This document shows, piece after piece, positions 45,230-54,772 of a stretch of 64,000 nt of DNA (position 1 is its first letter; each line of letters starts with the position of its first letter). The position numbers and the translations under genes were made by a program. The notes beneath the pieces were generated by a model that was not told where the DNA came from, did not search any database, and saw only the letters and a program-made list of their open reading frames with translations. The DNA comes from Roseovarius sp. M141 (GTDB taxonomy: Bacteria; Pseudomonadota; Alphaproteobacteria; Rhodobacterales; Rhodobacteraceae): the NCBI RefSeq assembly GCF_024355225.1, contig NZ_VCNH01000008.1, positions 1,612,001 through 1,676,000 of the forward strand, read 5' to 3'.

Positions 45230-46915
45230 TCAGCCCAGCAGACGGCGGGCGATGACCTGCGCCTGAATTTCGGCGGCGCCCTCGAAGATGTTCAGGATGC
45301 GCGCGTCGCACAGGATGCGGCTGATCTTGTATTCCAGCGCAAAGCCGTTGCCGCCGTGAATTTGCAGGCCATTGTCGGCTGCGGCCCACGCGACGCGGGC
45401 GCCCAGCAGCTTGGCCATGCCGGCCTCGACGTCGCAGCGCCGGCCTTCGTCCTTTTCCCAGGCTGAGAAATAGGTCAGCTGGCGGGCGATCATGATTTCG
45501 ACCGCCATCATCGCCAGTTTTCCAGACACGCGCGGGAAGTTAATCAGCGGTTTGCCAAATTGCTTGCGGTCCTGGGCGTATTGCATGGCCACGTCGAGCG
45601 CCGATTGAGCCACGCCTATGGCGCGGGCGGCGGTCTGGATGCGGGCGGATTCGAACGTCTCCATCAGTTGTTTGAAGCCCTTGCCCTCTTCGCCGCCCAG
45701 CAGATTCTCGCCCTTGACGTGGAAATTGTCGAAGGCCAGTTCGTATTCCTTCATGCCGCGATAGCCCAGCACCTCGATTTCGCCGCCGCTCATCCCCTCG
45801 GTGGGGAAGGGGGCTGCGTCGGTGCCGGGGGTTTTCTCGGCCAGGAACATCGACAGGCCCTTGTGATCGGTGCTGCCGGGATCAGTGCGTGCCAGCAACG
45901 TCATCACATGGGTGCGCGCGGCGTGGGTGATCCACGTCTTGTTGCCGGTGACGCGATAATCATCGCCGTCTTTCGTTGCGCGCGTGCGCAACGCGCCAAG
46001 GTCGGAGCCGGTGTTCGGCTCGGTAAAGACCGCCGTCGGCAGGATTTCGGCGCTGGCGAGTTTCGGCAGCCAATGCGCCTTTTGCGTGTCGGTGCCGCCG
46101 CAGATGATCAGTTCTGCCGCAATTTCGGAACGGGTGCCGAGGCTGCCGACGCCGATATAGCCGCGGCTGAGTTCCTCGGACACGACAACCATCGACGCCT
46201 TGGATAGGCCCAGACCACCAAACTCCTCGGGGATGGTCAGGCCGAAGACGCCCATTTCGGCCAGTTCTTCGATGATCTCCATCGGAATCAGCTCGTCCTT
46301 GAGGTGCCAGTCATGGGCGTGCGGTTCGACTCGCTCGACGGCGTAGCGGCGGAACTGTTCGCGAATCATCTCCAGCTCGTCGTCCAGACCGGTGCGGCCC
46401 ACAGTGATTTCGGCAGCGCGTTCCTGCATAAGCTGAACCAGTCGTGTGCGCGCGGCCTGGCTGTTGCCGCCTTGCGTCAGCGTTAGGATCTCGGGCGTCA
46501 TCATCCCGCGCAGGTCGTCCTGCTCAAGACCGATATCAGCCGGGCGCAGCATTTCGCCCTGGCTCATCGGGATGCCGCCGGGGATCTGGGCAAGGTATTC
46601 GCCGAACGCGATCTGGTGGATCAGCGCTTCGACCTCGCCGAATGTCCCCTCGGCTTGCAGACGGTCGGCCCATGCCTGCATCTGATGCAGCGCCTCGCAA
46701 TAGGTTGCCAGCCAAGCCAGACCATGCGCAGCGGTCTGATGCTGCTCGACCAGCGTGTTTGAGACGCGCCCGCCCTCTGATACAAGGGTTTTCACGCGGG
46801 ATTTGGCCGTCTCCAGCAGGGTGGCGACCGGGGCAAGGCTGGCGCGGGTCAGGTCCGCGAGATTGTCCAGAAGTACGGCGTTTTGTGTCATTTCAATTTG
46901 TCCGTCATGGGCCAT
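45230..46915 (-). CDS. mcd: (2S)-methylsuccinyl-CoA dehydrogenase
   Basis: Acyl-CoA dehydrogenase of 561 aa. An N-terminal extension of about 170 residues precedes the usual core, as in methylsuccinyl-CoA dehydrogenase of Rhodobacter; ordinary members have about 380-400 aa. Core features are FTEPNTGSDLGALRT, WITHAARTHVM, YAQDRKQFGKPL and LQIHGGNGFALEY. It would oxidise methylsuccinyl-CoA to mesaconyl-CoA in the ethylmalonyl-CoA pathway and pass electrons to ETF, encoded 5 kb away. AGAGGA precedes the ATG. Confidence 0.85.
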   Translation of the reverse strand: MAHDGQIEMTQNAVLLDNLADLTRASLAPVATLLETAKSRVKTLVSEGGRVSNTLVEQHQTAAHGLAWLATYCEALHQMQAWADRLQAEGTFGEVEALIHQIAFGEYLAQIPGGIPMSQGEMLRPADIGLEQDDLRGMMTPEILTLTQGGNSQAARTRLVQLMQERAAEITVGRTGLDDELEMIREQFRRYAVERVEPHAHDWHLKDELIPMEIIEELAEMGVFGLTIPEEFGGLGLSKASMVVVSEELSRGYIGVGSLGTRSEIAAELIICGGTDTQKAHWLPKLASAEILPTAVFTEPNTGSDLGALRTRATKDGDDYRVTGNKTWITHAARTHVMTLLARTDPGSTDHKGLSMFLAEKTPGTDAAPFPTEGMSGGEIEVLGYRGMKEYELAFDNFHVKGENLLGGEEGKGFKQLMETFESARIQTAARAIGVAQSALDVAMQYAQDRKQFGKPLINFPRVSGKLAMMAVEIMIARQLTYFSAWEKDEGRRCDVEAGMAKLLGARVAWAAADNGLQIHGGNGFALEYKISRILCDARILNIFEGAAEIQAQVIARRLLG

Positions 46916-47303
46916 TTTTCGATCCTCTTAAACTTGCCGACCGTCCTAATCACTTTGCAGGTGCAGCGCAACTATTATACAATTGGCCATCCTATTTTGG
47001 ATTTATCTTGCGCGTCATTTTTTCGCACCCCGGGGTTTATCGTTGATTTCGCAAGGCCGAGGATTATTTTCCAGCGCGGCTGACCACGTGGACCGCGACC
47101 GAATCGGGGCGCCTGGCAGGCGGCGCGACGCACGGCGCCGGAAGGCTTGTGGCCGATCCTGACCGCAATGGCCCCCGGTGCACGTGAAAAATCGCTGCAT
47201 TTATCCCGCTGTGTCGCGCTTTGTGTTTTTGTTTCCGTGCTTTCCACCTATACTGCCCGCAGCGGCGCGATTGCGAAAACCACAAGACCGGGGGGCTATG
47301 CCG
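46916..47303. promoter_or_regulatory. Divergent control region between mcd and ihfB
   Basis: 388 bp without a convincing gene. A perfect TATAAT on the minus strand at 46974-46979 lies about 59 bp before the mcd start, though no clear -35 element is visible. On the plus strand TATACT at 47249-47254 is a candidate -10 for ihfB about 50 bp before its start. The part near mcd is AT-rich; the middle is GC-rich with nothing recognised. Confidence 0.45.
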
Positions 47304-47585
47304 ATGATCCGATCGGAATTAATTCAGAAGATTGCCGACGAAAATCCTCATCTGTACCAAAGAGATGTGGAGCGGATCGTCAACACGGTCTTCAACGAGA
47401 TCACGGACGCCATGGCCTCGGGCAACCGGGTGGAACTGCGCGGCTTTGGCGCTTTTTCGGTGAAAAAGCGCGATGCGCGCGTAGGGCGGAACCCGCGCAC
47501 CGGCGAATCCGTTCCCGTCGAGGAAAAACACGTGCCCTTCTTCAAGACGGGCAAGCTCCTTCGGGACCGGCTGAACGGAAAGTAA
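47304..47585 (+). CDS. ihfB: Integration host factor, beta subunit
   Basis: DNA-bending protein of 93 aa from [15 protein letters not shown]. The DNA arm [28 protein letters not shown] carries the intercalating proline in RNPRTG. A start two codons earlier at 47298 would leave only two bases after the GGGGGG site, so 47304 is preferred. It heads the ihfB-lapA-trpF string. Confidence 0.94.
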   Translation: MIRSELIQKIADENPHLYQRDVERIVNTVFNEITDAMASGNRVELRGFGAFSVKKRDARVGRNPRTGESVPVEEKHVPFFKTGKLLRDRLNGK

Positions 47586-47588
47586 ATC

Positions 47589-47939
47589 ATGCGCTATCTT
47601 CGCTATGTCTCTATTGCCATCTTCGCGCTGGCCTTGATCCTTATCGCGCTGGCAAACCGCGTTGCGGTGCCTGTCGCGCTGGTGCCCGAAGGGTTGAGCG
47701 GTTTCACCGCCCTTAGTCCCACGATGGAAATGCCACTGTTCGTCGTCATCTTTGGCGGTATCGCAATCGGCTTGATCCTGGGCTTCATCTGGGAATGGAT
47801 CCGGGAGGCGGGAGAGCGGGCCGCCGCTGCCAGGCAGACGCGCGAAATGGCCCGCCTGCGCGCCGAGATCCAGCGCCTCAAGCGGGACAAGCATAAGGAC
47901 AATGATGAGGTGATCGCCCTTCTGGACAACGGCCGCTGA
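47589..47939 (+). CDS. lapA: LapA-type (DUF1049) membrane protein
   Basis: Inner-membrane protein of 116 aa with two N-terminal helices ([20 protein letters not shown] and [21 protein letters not shown]) and a cytoplasmic coiled tail rich in Arg and Glu, the lipopolysaccharide assembly protein A pattern. It starts 3 bp after ihfB. Its role is inferred from family only. Confidence 0.85.
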   Translation: MRYLRYVSIAIFALALILIALANRVAVPVALVPEGLSGFTALSPTMEMPLFVVIFGGIAIGLILGFIWEWIREAGERAAAARQTREMARLRAEIQRLKRDKHKDNDEVIALLDNGR

Positions 47940-47950
47940 CAGGCACCACG

Positions 47951-48592
47951 ATGGACGGTATCCGGATCAAGATGTGCGGGTTGACGCAGCCCGATGACGT
48001 GACTGCCGCCGCGGCGGCAGGGGCGCAATGCGTCGGCTTCGTCTTTTTCCCGCGCTCGCCGCGACATGTCAGCCATGATGCGGCTGCCGCTTTGGCACAG
48101 GCCACGCCGGGCGGCATCATCAAGGTGGCGCTGACGGTCGATGCGGATGACGCGCAACTGGACGCGCTGATTGATACCGTTCCGCTGGATATGCTGCAAC
48201 TGCACGGGTCAGAGCCGCCCGCGCGCGTGACAGAGGTCAAGGCGCGCTACGGCCTGCCGGTGATGAAGGCCGTCGGCATCGCCGAGCCGGAGGATCTGGT
48301 GCAGATCGACCGCTACGCGCGGGTTGCCGACCAGCTGCTGATCGACGCCAAGCCGCCCAAGGGCGCAGCGCTGCCGGGCGGCAATGCACTGGCCTTTGAC
48401 TGGTCTCTGATCGCCGGACGCGACTGGGCGTTGCCATGGATGCTGGCCGGGGGGCTGACTCCTGAAAATGCGGCGCAGGCCGTGCGCCGGACGGGTGCGA
48501 ACCAGCTTGACGTCAGTTCGGGCATCGAAAGCGCGCCGGGTGTCAAGGACGCAGCGCTGATGCGTGCCTTTGTGGCCGCGACGCGCAGCTAG
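47951..48592 (+). CDS. trpF: Phosphoribosylanthranilate isomerase
   Basis: TIM-barrel enzyme of 213 aa in tryptophan synthesis. Motifs are [12 protein letters not shown] with the catalytic cysteine, [13 protein letters not shown], and [15 protein letters not shown]; the C-terminal [15 protein letters not shown] binds the phosphate. It is followed by trpB with 80 bp between. Confidence 0.96.
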   Translation: MDGIRIKMCGLTQPDDVTAAAAAGAQCVGFVFFPRSPRHVSHDAAAALAQATPGGIIKVALTVDADDAQLDALIDTVPLDMLQLHGSEPPARVTEVKARYGLPVMKAVGIAEPEDLVQIDRYARVADQLLIDAKPPKGAALPGGNALAFDWSLIAGRDWALPWMLAGGLTPENAAQAVRRTGANQLDVSSGIESAPGVKDAALMRAFVAATRS

Positions 48593-48672
48593 CGCCGCGC
48601 CCTTTTCGCTGGAAAACCCCGGCGCGGTCCCATATTCACCAAAGCCATGCGCATGACGGAGAGGCCAGCGAT

Positions 48673-49902
48673 ATGAACGATCTATTCAACTCATTCATGA
48701 CAGGCCCCGATGAAAAGGGCCGCTTTGGCGATTTTGGCGGGCGGTTCGTCAGCGAGACGCTGATGCCGCTGATTCTGGAGCTGGAAGAGCAGTACGAGAA
48801 CGCCAAGACCGACGACAGCTTCTGGGCCGAAATGCAGGATCTGTGGACCAACTATGTCGGTCGGCCCAGCCCTCTTTACTATGCAGATCGGCTGACCCAG
48901 CATCTGGGCGGCGCCAAGATCTATCTGAAACGTGATGAGCTGAACCATACCGGCGCGCACAAGATCAACAACGTGCTGGGGCAGATCATCCTTGCTCGCC
49001 GCATGGGCAAGACCCGGATCATCGCTGAAACCGGCGCAGGCCAGCACGGTGTCGCCACGGCCACGGTTTGCGCCAAATTCGGCCTGAAATGCGTGGTCTA
49101 CATGGGCGCGCATGATGTCGAACGCCAAAAACCCAACGTCTTCCGCATGCGCCTGCTGGGCGCCGAGGTGATCCCGGTTACCTCGGGGCGCGGCACGCTG
49201 AAGGACGCGATGAACGATGCGCTGCGCGACTGGGTGACGAATGTGCGTGACACGTTCTATTGCATCGGCACGGTGGCCGGTCCGCACCCTTACCCGGCGA
49301 TGGTTCGCGATTTTCAGAGCATCATCGGCAAGGAAGCCAAGGAACAGATCATGGCTGCCGAAGGGCGCCTGCCAGATACGCTGATCGCCGCTATTGGCGG
49401 TGGGTCGAACGCGATGGGCCTGTTCTATCCCTTCCTCGACGACAAGGATGTCAGCATCATCGGCGTCGAGGCCGGCGGCAAGGGCGTCAACGCCAAGATG
49501 GAGCATTGCGCATCCCTGACCGGCGGGCGGCCCGGCGTGCTGCACGGCAATCGCACTTATCTGCTACAGGATGACGATGGCCAGATTCAGGAAGGGTATT
49601 CGATCTCGGCGGGCCTCGACTATCCCGGCATCGGCCCCGAGCATAGCTGGCTGCACGAAATTGGCCGGGCGCAGTATGTCGCCATCACCGACAAGGAGGC
49701 GCTGGAAGCGTTCCAGCTGAGCTGCGCGTTGGAGGGGATCATCCCCGCGCTGGAGCCCAGCCATGCGCTGGCACATGTGATGAAGATTGCGCCGGACCTA
49801 CCCAAGGATCATTTGCTGATCATGAATATGTGTGGGCGCGGTGACAAGGACATCTTTACCGTAGCCAAGCATCTCGGTTTTGAGATGGAAGAGAAAGACT
49901 GA
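48673..49902 (+). CDS. trpB: Tryptophan synthase beta subunit
   Basis: PLP enzyme of 409 aa that condenses indole and serine. The PLP lysine is in [13 protein letters not shown], ammonia and indole tunnel motifs [14 protein letters not shown] and [10 protein letters not shown] are intact, and [11 protein letters not shown] is near the C-terminus. trpA is not in the window, so the alpha subunit is encoded elsewhere. A clear terminator follows about 50 bp downstream. Confidence 0.97.
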   Translation: MNDLFNSFMTGPDEKGRFGDFGGRFVSETLMPLILELEEQYENAKTDDSFWAEMQDLWTNYVGRPSPLYYADRLTQHLGGAKIYLKRDELNHTGAHKINNVLGQIILARRMGKTRIIAETGAGQHGVATATVCAKFGLKCVVYMGAHDVERQKPNVFRMRLLGAEVIPVTSGRGTLKDAMNDALRDWVTNVRDTFYCIGTVAGPHPYPAMVRDFQSIIGKEAKEQIMAAEGRLPDTLIAAIGGGSNAMGLFYPFLDDKDVSIIGVEAGGKGVNAKMEHCASLTGGRPGVLHGNRTYLLQDDDGQIQEGYSISAGLDYPGIGPEHSWLHEIGRAQYVAITDKEALEAFQLSCALEGIIPALEPSHALAHVMKIAPDLPKDHLLIMNMCGRGDKDIFTVAKHLGFEMEEKD

Positions 49903-49931
49903 CATTTCAGCGCGGTTTGAGACTGCGGGGT

Positions 49932-49954
49932 TTTGGGTATTTAGACCAGGAAAA
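49932..49954 (+). repeat. Intergenic repeat TTTGGGTATTTAGACCAGG, copy 2
   Basis: Nearly identical to the copy at 30148. Its final AAAAG forms the start of the terminator stem that follows trpB. Confidence 0.7.
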
Positions 49955-49985
49955 GCCGGCGGTGCGATATCCCTTCCGGCTTTTT
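49951..49985 (+). terminator. Rho-independent terminator after trpB
   Basis: Arms AAAAGCCGG (49951-49959) and CCGGCTTTT (49976-49984) pair perfectly over 9 bp, followed by one more T. It lies about 50 bp after the trpB stop. Confidence 0.85.
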
Positions 49986-50026
49986 GGCTTCAAGACCAGC
50001 GCGTGCCTGTTTCAGGCCTTGCGGGG

Positions 50027-50902
50027 TCAGCGAGTGGGAACAGGCTCGTCCCCGCGATAGTCGTAAAAGCCGCGCCCCGTCTTGCGGCCCAGCCAGCCGG
50101 CCTCGACATATTTGGTCAGCAGCGGGCAGGGGCGATATTTTGTATCGGCCAACCCATCATGCAGAACGTTCATGATAGCAAGGCAGGTGTCCAGCCCGAT
50201 GAAATCGGCCAGTTCCAGCGGGCCCATGGGGTGATTTGCGCCCAGCTTCATCGACTGGTCGATCGAACGGACGTTCCCGACGCCCTCATAGAGGGTATAG
50301 ACCGCCTCATTGATCATCGGCATCAGGATGCGGTTGACGATGAAGCCGGGGAAGTCCTCGGCGGAGGCGGCGGTTTTGCCCAGCTTTTCGACGACCTTCA
50401 GGCAGGCATCGTAGGTTTCCTTGTCAGTGGCGATGCCGCGGATCAGCTCGACCAGACTCATCACCGGGACCGGGTTCATGAAGTGGAAGCCCATGAATTT
50501 CTCGGGCCGGTCGGTGCGGCTGGCAAGGCGTGTGATCGAAATGGAGGATGTGTTTGACGTCAGGATCGTATCCGGTTTCAAGTGCGGCAGAAGATCTTCG
50601 AAGATCGCCTGCTTGACTGTCTCGCGCTCTGTCGCGGCCTCGATGACCAGATCGGTCCGGCCCAGATCGGTGAGTTTCAGTGTGGTGTCGATCCGCTCCA
50701 GCGCGCCGTCCATGTCGGCTTGGCTGATCTTGTCGCGGCTGACCTGACGGTCAAGGTTGCGGTGCATGATCTGCATTGCGCCGTCCAGCGCGTCCTGGCT
50801 GACGTCGGTCAGCAGCACCTGATAGCCTGCCAGCGCCATGACATGCGCGATGCCATTGCCCATCTGCCCTGCGCCGACGATGCCGATTGTCTGGATATCC
50901 AT
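50027..50902 (-). CDS. hbd: 3-hydroxybutyryl-CoA dehydrogenase
   Basis: NAD-dependent enzyme of 291 aa. The nucleotide site is IGIVGAGQMGNGIAHVMALAG, followed by the catalytic histidine region FMGFHFMNPVPVMSLVE and the C-terminal domain with MGPLELADFIGLDTC. It interconverts 3-hydroxybutyryl-CoA and acetoacetyl-CoA in beta-oxidation, polyhydroxybutyrate turnover or the ethylmalonyl-CoA pathway. An upstream GTG at 50932 is less likely. Confidence 0.94.
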   Translation of the reverse strand: MDIQTIGIVGAGQMGNGIAHVMALAGYQVLLTDVSQDALDGAMQIMHRNLDRQVSRDKISQADMDGALERIDTTLKLTDLGRTDLVIEAATERETVKQAIFEDLLPHLKPDTILTSNTSSISITRLASRTDRPEKFMGFHFMNPVPVMSLVELIRGIATDKETYDACLKVVEKLGKTAASAEDFPGFIVNRILMPMINEAVYTLYEGVGNVRSIDQSMKLGANHPMGPLELADFIGLDTCLAIMNVLHDGLADTKYRPCPLLTKYVEAGWLGRKTGRGFYDYRGDEPVPTR

Positions 50903-51071
50903 GTGACTGCCCCATCTGGTGGTTTGGCGCACAATAGGCCCCAGCGCCGGGGGGCCGCAAGGGGCGCAGTACCGGTAGGCTTGCCTAAACTTTACGTTGA
51001 ATGCGCCGTTTAGGGGTTTCTAAAGGGATTACGACGATTCTGGTTCACGGGTGAACTGAATGGTGGGAATC

Positions 51072-51905
51072 ATGGCTTATGAAATGCAGGGGGCGCAGCC
51101 CCTCGATTACGCGCCGTGCCGATATGGTGCGTCAAAATTACTGTTTCGCGGACCGAAGCGCAGCACGGAAGGGCGATATGCCGCATTTCTTGGCGGCATC
51201 GAGACCTATGGGAAATTCATAGAACGGCCCTTTCCGGCACTGGTGGAAATGCAGACAGGAATGGCCTGCGTCAATCTGGGCTGGCCCAATGCGGGCCTTG
51301 ATATGTTGGTGGGCGACGATGAGATCGTGCGCGCCGCGTCGGGTGCGGCGGTGGCCGTGCTTCAGGTGCCGGGGGCGCAGAGTCTGTCGAACCGATACTA
51401 CTCGGTGCATCCACGCCGCAACGACCGGTTTGTGCAGCCCTCGCCGCTGTTACGCGCGATGTTCGGGGAGGTGGACTTTACCGAGTTTCACTTTGTTCGC
51501 CATTTGCTGCGCCACCTCAGCCATGTCTCATCCGAGCAGTTTGCGCTGTTGCGGGATGAATTACAAGCCGCCTGGGTGGCGCGTATGACGCTGCTTTTGC
51601 GCAGGATCGATGCGCCTGTCCTGCTGTTATGGATGTCGGCACACACACCGCCGGAGCATGCGGGCGATCCGGAGATTTGCGCCGATCCGGCCTTGGTCAC
51701 GCGCGCAATGCTAGAGGCGGTGCGCGGTCATGCCGCGCAGATCGTCGATGCAACACTCAGCCACGCGGCGCGGTCGGCGGGCATTGCCGGAATGGTCCAT
51801 TCGGAATTCGAGGCCAATATCGCAGCCGAACTGCCGGGACCAGCAGCGCACAAGGAGGTGGCGCAGCATCTGGTGCCGGTGATGCGCCGCTTTACGCTGA
51901 ACTGA
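51072..51905 (+). CDS. DUF6473-like hypothetical protein
   Basis: Protein of 277 aa from MAYEMQGAQPLDYAPCRYG. It has RFIERPFPALVEM-like and NLGWPNAGLDMLVGDDEIV segments, no signal peptide and no membrane helices. The pattern resembles DUF6473, seen in roseobacters, sometimes linked with sulfotransferase-like folds, but I cannot assign a function. It lies between the minus-strand hbd and etfA genes and ends at a strong terminator. Confidence 0.65.
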   Translation: MAYEMQGAQPLDYAPCRYGASKLLFRGPKRSTEGRYAAFLGGIETYGKFIERPFPALVEMQTGMACVNLGWPNAGLDMLVGDDEIVRAASGAAVAVLQVPGAQSLSNRYYSVHPRRNDRFVQPSPLLRAMFGEVDFTEFHFVRHLLRHLSHVSSEQFALLRDELQAAWVARMTLLLRRIDAPVLLLWMSAHTPPEHAGDPEICADPALVTRAMLEAVRGHAAQIVDATLSHAARSAGIAGMVHSEFEANIAAELPGPAAHKEVAQHLVPVMRRFTLN

Positions 51906-51917
51906 ACGGAAATTGAA

Positions 51918-51944
51918 AAGGCCCGCCAGTTAATGGCGGGCCTT
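51918..51944. terminator. Strong hairpin between convergent genes
   Basis: Perfect 11-bp stem, AAGGCCCGCCA / TGGCGGGCCTT, around a 5-base loop, 13 bp after the stop of the DUF6473-like gene and 27 bp after the etfA stop on the other strand. Confidence 0.88.
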
Positions 51945-51970
51945 GAAACACTGCGTCGTCGCCGATTTTG

Positions 51971-52900
51971 TCAGCTCAGCTTTTTTGTCAGCTCTGGCAC
52001 GGCTTCGAACAGGTCGGCGACCAGGCCATAATCGGCGACCTGAAAGATCGGCGCCTCTTCGTCCTTGTTGATCGCGACGATGATCTTGCTGTCCTTCATG
52101 CCGGCTAGGTGCTGGATCGCCCCCGAGATACCGACAGCCACATAAAGATCGGGCGCGACCACCTTGCCGGTTTGACCGACCTGCCAGTCGTTGGGCGCAT
52201 AGCCCGAATCGACCGCCGCGCGGGACGCGCCGACAGCGGCGCCCAATGCGTCGGCCAGCGCCTCAATCATGGCGAAATCGTCCTTGCTGCCGACGCCGCG
52301 ACCGCCGGACACGACCACGCCGGCCGATGTCAGGTCGGGGCGGTCGGAGGCGGCGACCTTGTCTTCGATCCACTCGCTCAGCCCGGGGTTGGCGACGGCC
52401 GAGATTGTCTCGACCGAGGCCGAGCCGCCATCGGGAGCCGCGTCGAAGGTGGACGTGCGGATGCTGACGACCTTCTTGGCGTCGGTCGATTTGACCGTCT
52501 GAATGGCGTTACCGGCATAGATCGGCCGCTCGAACGTGTCGCCGTCGACTACGCCGGATACGTCGGAGATGACCATCATGTCCAGCAGCGCGGCGACGCG
52601 CGGCAGCACGTTCTTGGCGTCAGTCGTGGCGGGGGCGACGATATGCTCGTAATCGCCTGCAAGGCTGACGATCAGCGCGGCTGTGGGTTCGGCCAGACGG
52701 TGGCCCAGCGATGCATCCTCGGCGACCAGCACTTTGGAGATGCCGGCGATTTTCGCCGCAGCTTCGCCAGCGGCGGCGGCAGAAGCGCCACAGCACAGTG
52801 CGGTAACGTCGCCCAGTTTCGCGGCGGCCGTGACGGCCTTGGCGGTGGTGTCAAGGTTCAGTTCGCCATCGGTGACTTCGGCAAGGAGAAGAACAGCCAT
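51971..52900 (-). CDS. etfA: Electron transfer flavoprotein alpha subunit
   Basis: FAD-binding subunit of 309 aa. The C-terminal FAD domain has [32 protein letters not shown] and [21 protein letters not shown]. It accepts electrons from acyl-CoA dehydrogenases such as the mcd product and passes them to ETF-quinone oxidoreductase. Its start overlaps the etfB stop by one base. Confidence 0.96.
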   Translation of the reverse strand: MAVLLLAEVTDGELNLDTTAKAVTAAAKLGDVTALCCGASAAAAGEAAAKIAGISKVLVAEDASLGHRLAEPTAALIVSLAGDYEHIVAPATTDAKNVLPRVAALLDMMVISDVSGVVDGDTFERPIYAGNAIQTVKSTDAKKVVSIRTSTFDAAPDGGSASVETISAVANPGLSEWIEDKVAASDRPDLTSAGVVVSGGRGVGSKDDFAMIEALADALGAAVGASRAAVDSGYAPNDWQVGQTGKVVAPDLYVAVGISGAIQHLAGMKDSKIIVAINKDEEAPIFQVADYGLVADLFEAVPELTKKLS

Positions 52901-53658
52901 TACAAAGCCCCCGCTTCTTTGAGTTTCGCAACCAGATCGTCGACCGAGCCGACGATCTCGCCTGCCTTGCGCGTCTCGGGCTCGGCAGTGCCGATGACCG
53001 TCAGGCGCGGGGTGACATCGACGCCGTAATCGGCGGCAGTTTTCTCATCCAGCGGCTTTTTCTTGGCTTTCATGATGTTGGGCAAGGACGCATAGCGCGG
53101 CTCGTTCAGGCGCAGATCGACGGTGACGATGCTGGGCATCTTGACCTTGATCGTTTGCAGGCCACCGTCGACTTCGCGCGTGATCAGGGCATGATCACCC
53201 TCGATGTCGAGACCGGAGGCAAACGTGCCCTGGGACCAACCGAGCAACGCCGACAGCATCTGGCCGGTGGCGTTCATGTCGTTGTCGATCGCCTGCTTGC
53301 CCGCCAGAACGAGGCCGGGCTGCTCTTCGTCGACGATCGCCTTGAGGATCTTGGCGACGGCCAGAGGCTCGATGTCGGTGTTCACGTCTTCGGACGCGAT
53401 GACCAGAATGGCGCGGTCGGCGCCCATGGCCAGCGCAGTGCGCAGCGTTTCCTGCGCCTGCTTGACGCCAATAGAGACGGCGATCACCTCTTCGGCCTTG
53501 CCGGCCTCTTTCAGGCGGATGGCCTGTTCGACGGCGATTTCGTCGAAAGGGTTCATCGACATTTTGACGTTGGCAAGATCGACACCGCTTCCGTCCGCTT
53601 TGACGCGGACCTTCACGTTGTAGTCGATGACGCGCTTGACCGGCACAAGCACCTTCAT
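52900..53658 (-). CDS. etfB: Electron transfer flavoprotein beta subunit
   Basis: AMP-binding subunit of 252 aa starting [17 protein letters not shown]. Motifs are [12 protein letters not shown] and the ETF-beta signature [26 protein letters not shown] stretch. An alternative ATG two codons earlier lies close to the GAGGAG site. It is cotranscribed with etfA. Confidence 0.95.
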   Translation of the reverse strand: MKVLVPVKRVIDYNVKVRVKADGSGVDLANVKMSMNPFDEIAVEQAIRLKEAGKAEEVIAVSIGVKQAQETLRTALAMGADRAILVIASEDVNTDIEPLAVAKILKAIVDEEQPGLVLAGKQAIDNDMNATGQMLSALLGWSQGTFASGLDIEGDHALITREVDGGLQTIKVKMPSIVTVDLRLNEPRYASLPNIMKAKKKPLDEKTAADYGVDVTPRLTVIGTAEPETRKAGEIVGSVDDLVAKLKEAGAL

Positions 53659-53896
53659 TGGCATAATCTCCTCAGATTGACGAAAAGCCGCGCAGCGACT
53701 CTTCAAAAACGCTCTCTCGGGCGTTGATATAGAAAGGATCAGATGGAAAACAGCGCAAAATCGTCACATCGTGTCGCGGCTGCGGCGCCGGGGTTTGATA
53801 GGCGACGTAGCGCTAAGGGTTGCGCCGACATCGGGCCCCAGGGCTCCGCCCTTCAGGGCGCCGGTCCGTCCGCTGGACGACCCGCCGCTGACTTTG
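53659..53896. other. 238-bp gap between pduO and etfB, hairpin-rich
   Basis: No gene is seen. A perfect short hairpin, CGCTGAC-TTT-GTCAGCG, spans the pduO stop codon (53886-53902), and a GC-rich stretch at 53830-53880 can form further stems. This may end or process the transcript before etfB; the etfBA promoter would then lie closer to etfB. Confidence 0.4.
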
Positions 53897-54475
53897 TCAG
53901 CGGTTCGCGCCCGGAACCCACAATACGTCGTCCTTGCCGCCGTTATTTGCCATGCGGCCCGCGACAAAAAACCAGTCGCTGAGGCGGTTCAGGTACTTGA
54001 TTGCCGCCGGGTTGACAGTTTCGACCTGGGCCAGTTCGGTCGCGCCGCGTTCGGCCCGGCGGCACATGGTGCGGCACAGATGCAGATGCGCGGCCAGCGC
54101 GGTTCCGCCGGGCAGGATGAAGCTGCGCAGGGGCTCCAGCACCTTGGTCATCGCGTCGATCTCGGCCTCCAGCCGCTCTACCTGACTGGCGACGACCCGC
54201 AGCGGGGTATATTCCGCCTCGGAATCCTTTTCCATGTCCGGGCGGCACAGATCGGCGCCCACATCGAACAGGTCGTTCTGGATGCGGGCCAGCGCCTCGT
54301 CCGTCTCATCCGTGGCGTGCAACCGCGCCATGCCGAGGGCCGAATTCACCTCATCGACATTGCCGTAGGAGGCGACCCGCGCAGAATGTTTGTCGACCCG
54401 GCTGCCATCGCCAAGCGCGGTGGTGCCGGCATCGCCGGTGCGAGTATAAATCTTGTTGAGAACGACCATTGTCAT
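53897..54475 (-). CDS. Cob(I)alamin adenosyltransferase, PduO type
   Basis: Enzyme of 192 aa that makes adenosylcobalamin. The ATP site is KIYTRTGDAGTTALGDGSRV, with SYGNVDEVNSALG and the CRRAERGATEL helix. Adenosylcobalamin is required by ethylmalonyl-CoA and methylmalonyl-CoA mutases, which fits the neighbouring genes. The ATG at 54475 overlaps the upstream stop; one at 54469 is also possible. Confidence 0.94.
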   Translation of the reverse strand: MTMVVLNKIYTRTGDAGTTALGDGSRVDKHSARVASYGNVDEVNSALGMARLHATDETDEALARIQNDLFDVGADLCRPDMEKDSEAEYTPLRVVASQVERLEAEIDAMTKVLEPLRSFILPGGTALAAHLHLCRTMCRRAERGATELAQVETVNPAAIKYLNRLSDWFFVAGRMANNGGKDDVLWVPGANR

Positions 54476-54684
54476 TGCCCTCCGAACTGGTTGCGGATCG
54501 CCACGAAAGCCAGGATGAGCGCGACCGCCACGAACTGCGCGATGATGCGCCAGCGCATGAATTTATTTGCGCGCTTGCCATTTTCGGCGCCTTCCTTGCC
54601 GAAGGTGCTGATACCCATTGCCAGAATGATGGCTACGACAAGGCACGCCCCGGCGGCAAGCAGGAATAGAGGATCTTTCAGCAT
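54472..54684 (-). CDS. Twin transmembrane helix small protein (HIG1 domain)
   Basis: Protein of 70 aa with two helices, PLFLLAAGACLVVAIILAMG and IIAQFVAVALILAFVAI, linked by a basic loop (KEGAENGKRANKFMRWR). This matches the HIG1-type small proteins of alphaproteobacteria, associated with respiratory complexes. It is coupled to the PduO gene by a 4-bp overlap. Confidence 0.85.
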   Translation of the reverse strand: MLKDPLFLLAAGACLVVAIILAMGISTFGKEGAENGKRANKFMRWRIIAQFVAVALILAFVAIRNQFGGQ

Positions 54685-54772
54685 GCGGATCTCCAGATTG
54701 GCTCTGGGGGCCGATGTAGACCTGTTGCCGGGGAAAGCGAAACGAAAAAACCGTGCGGGGTCGGGCGTCGCA

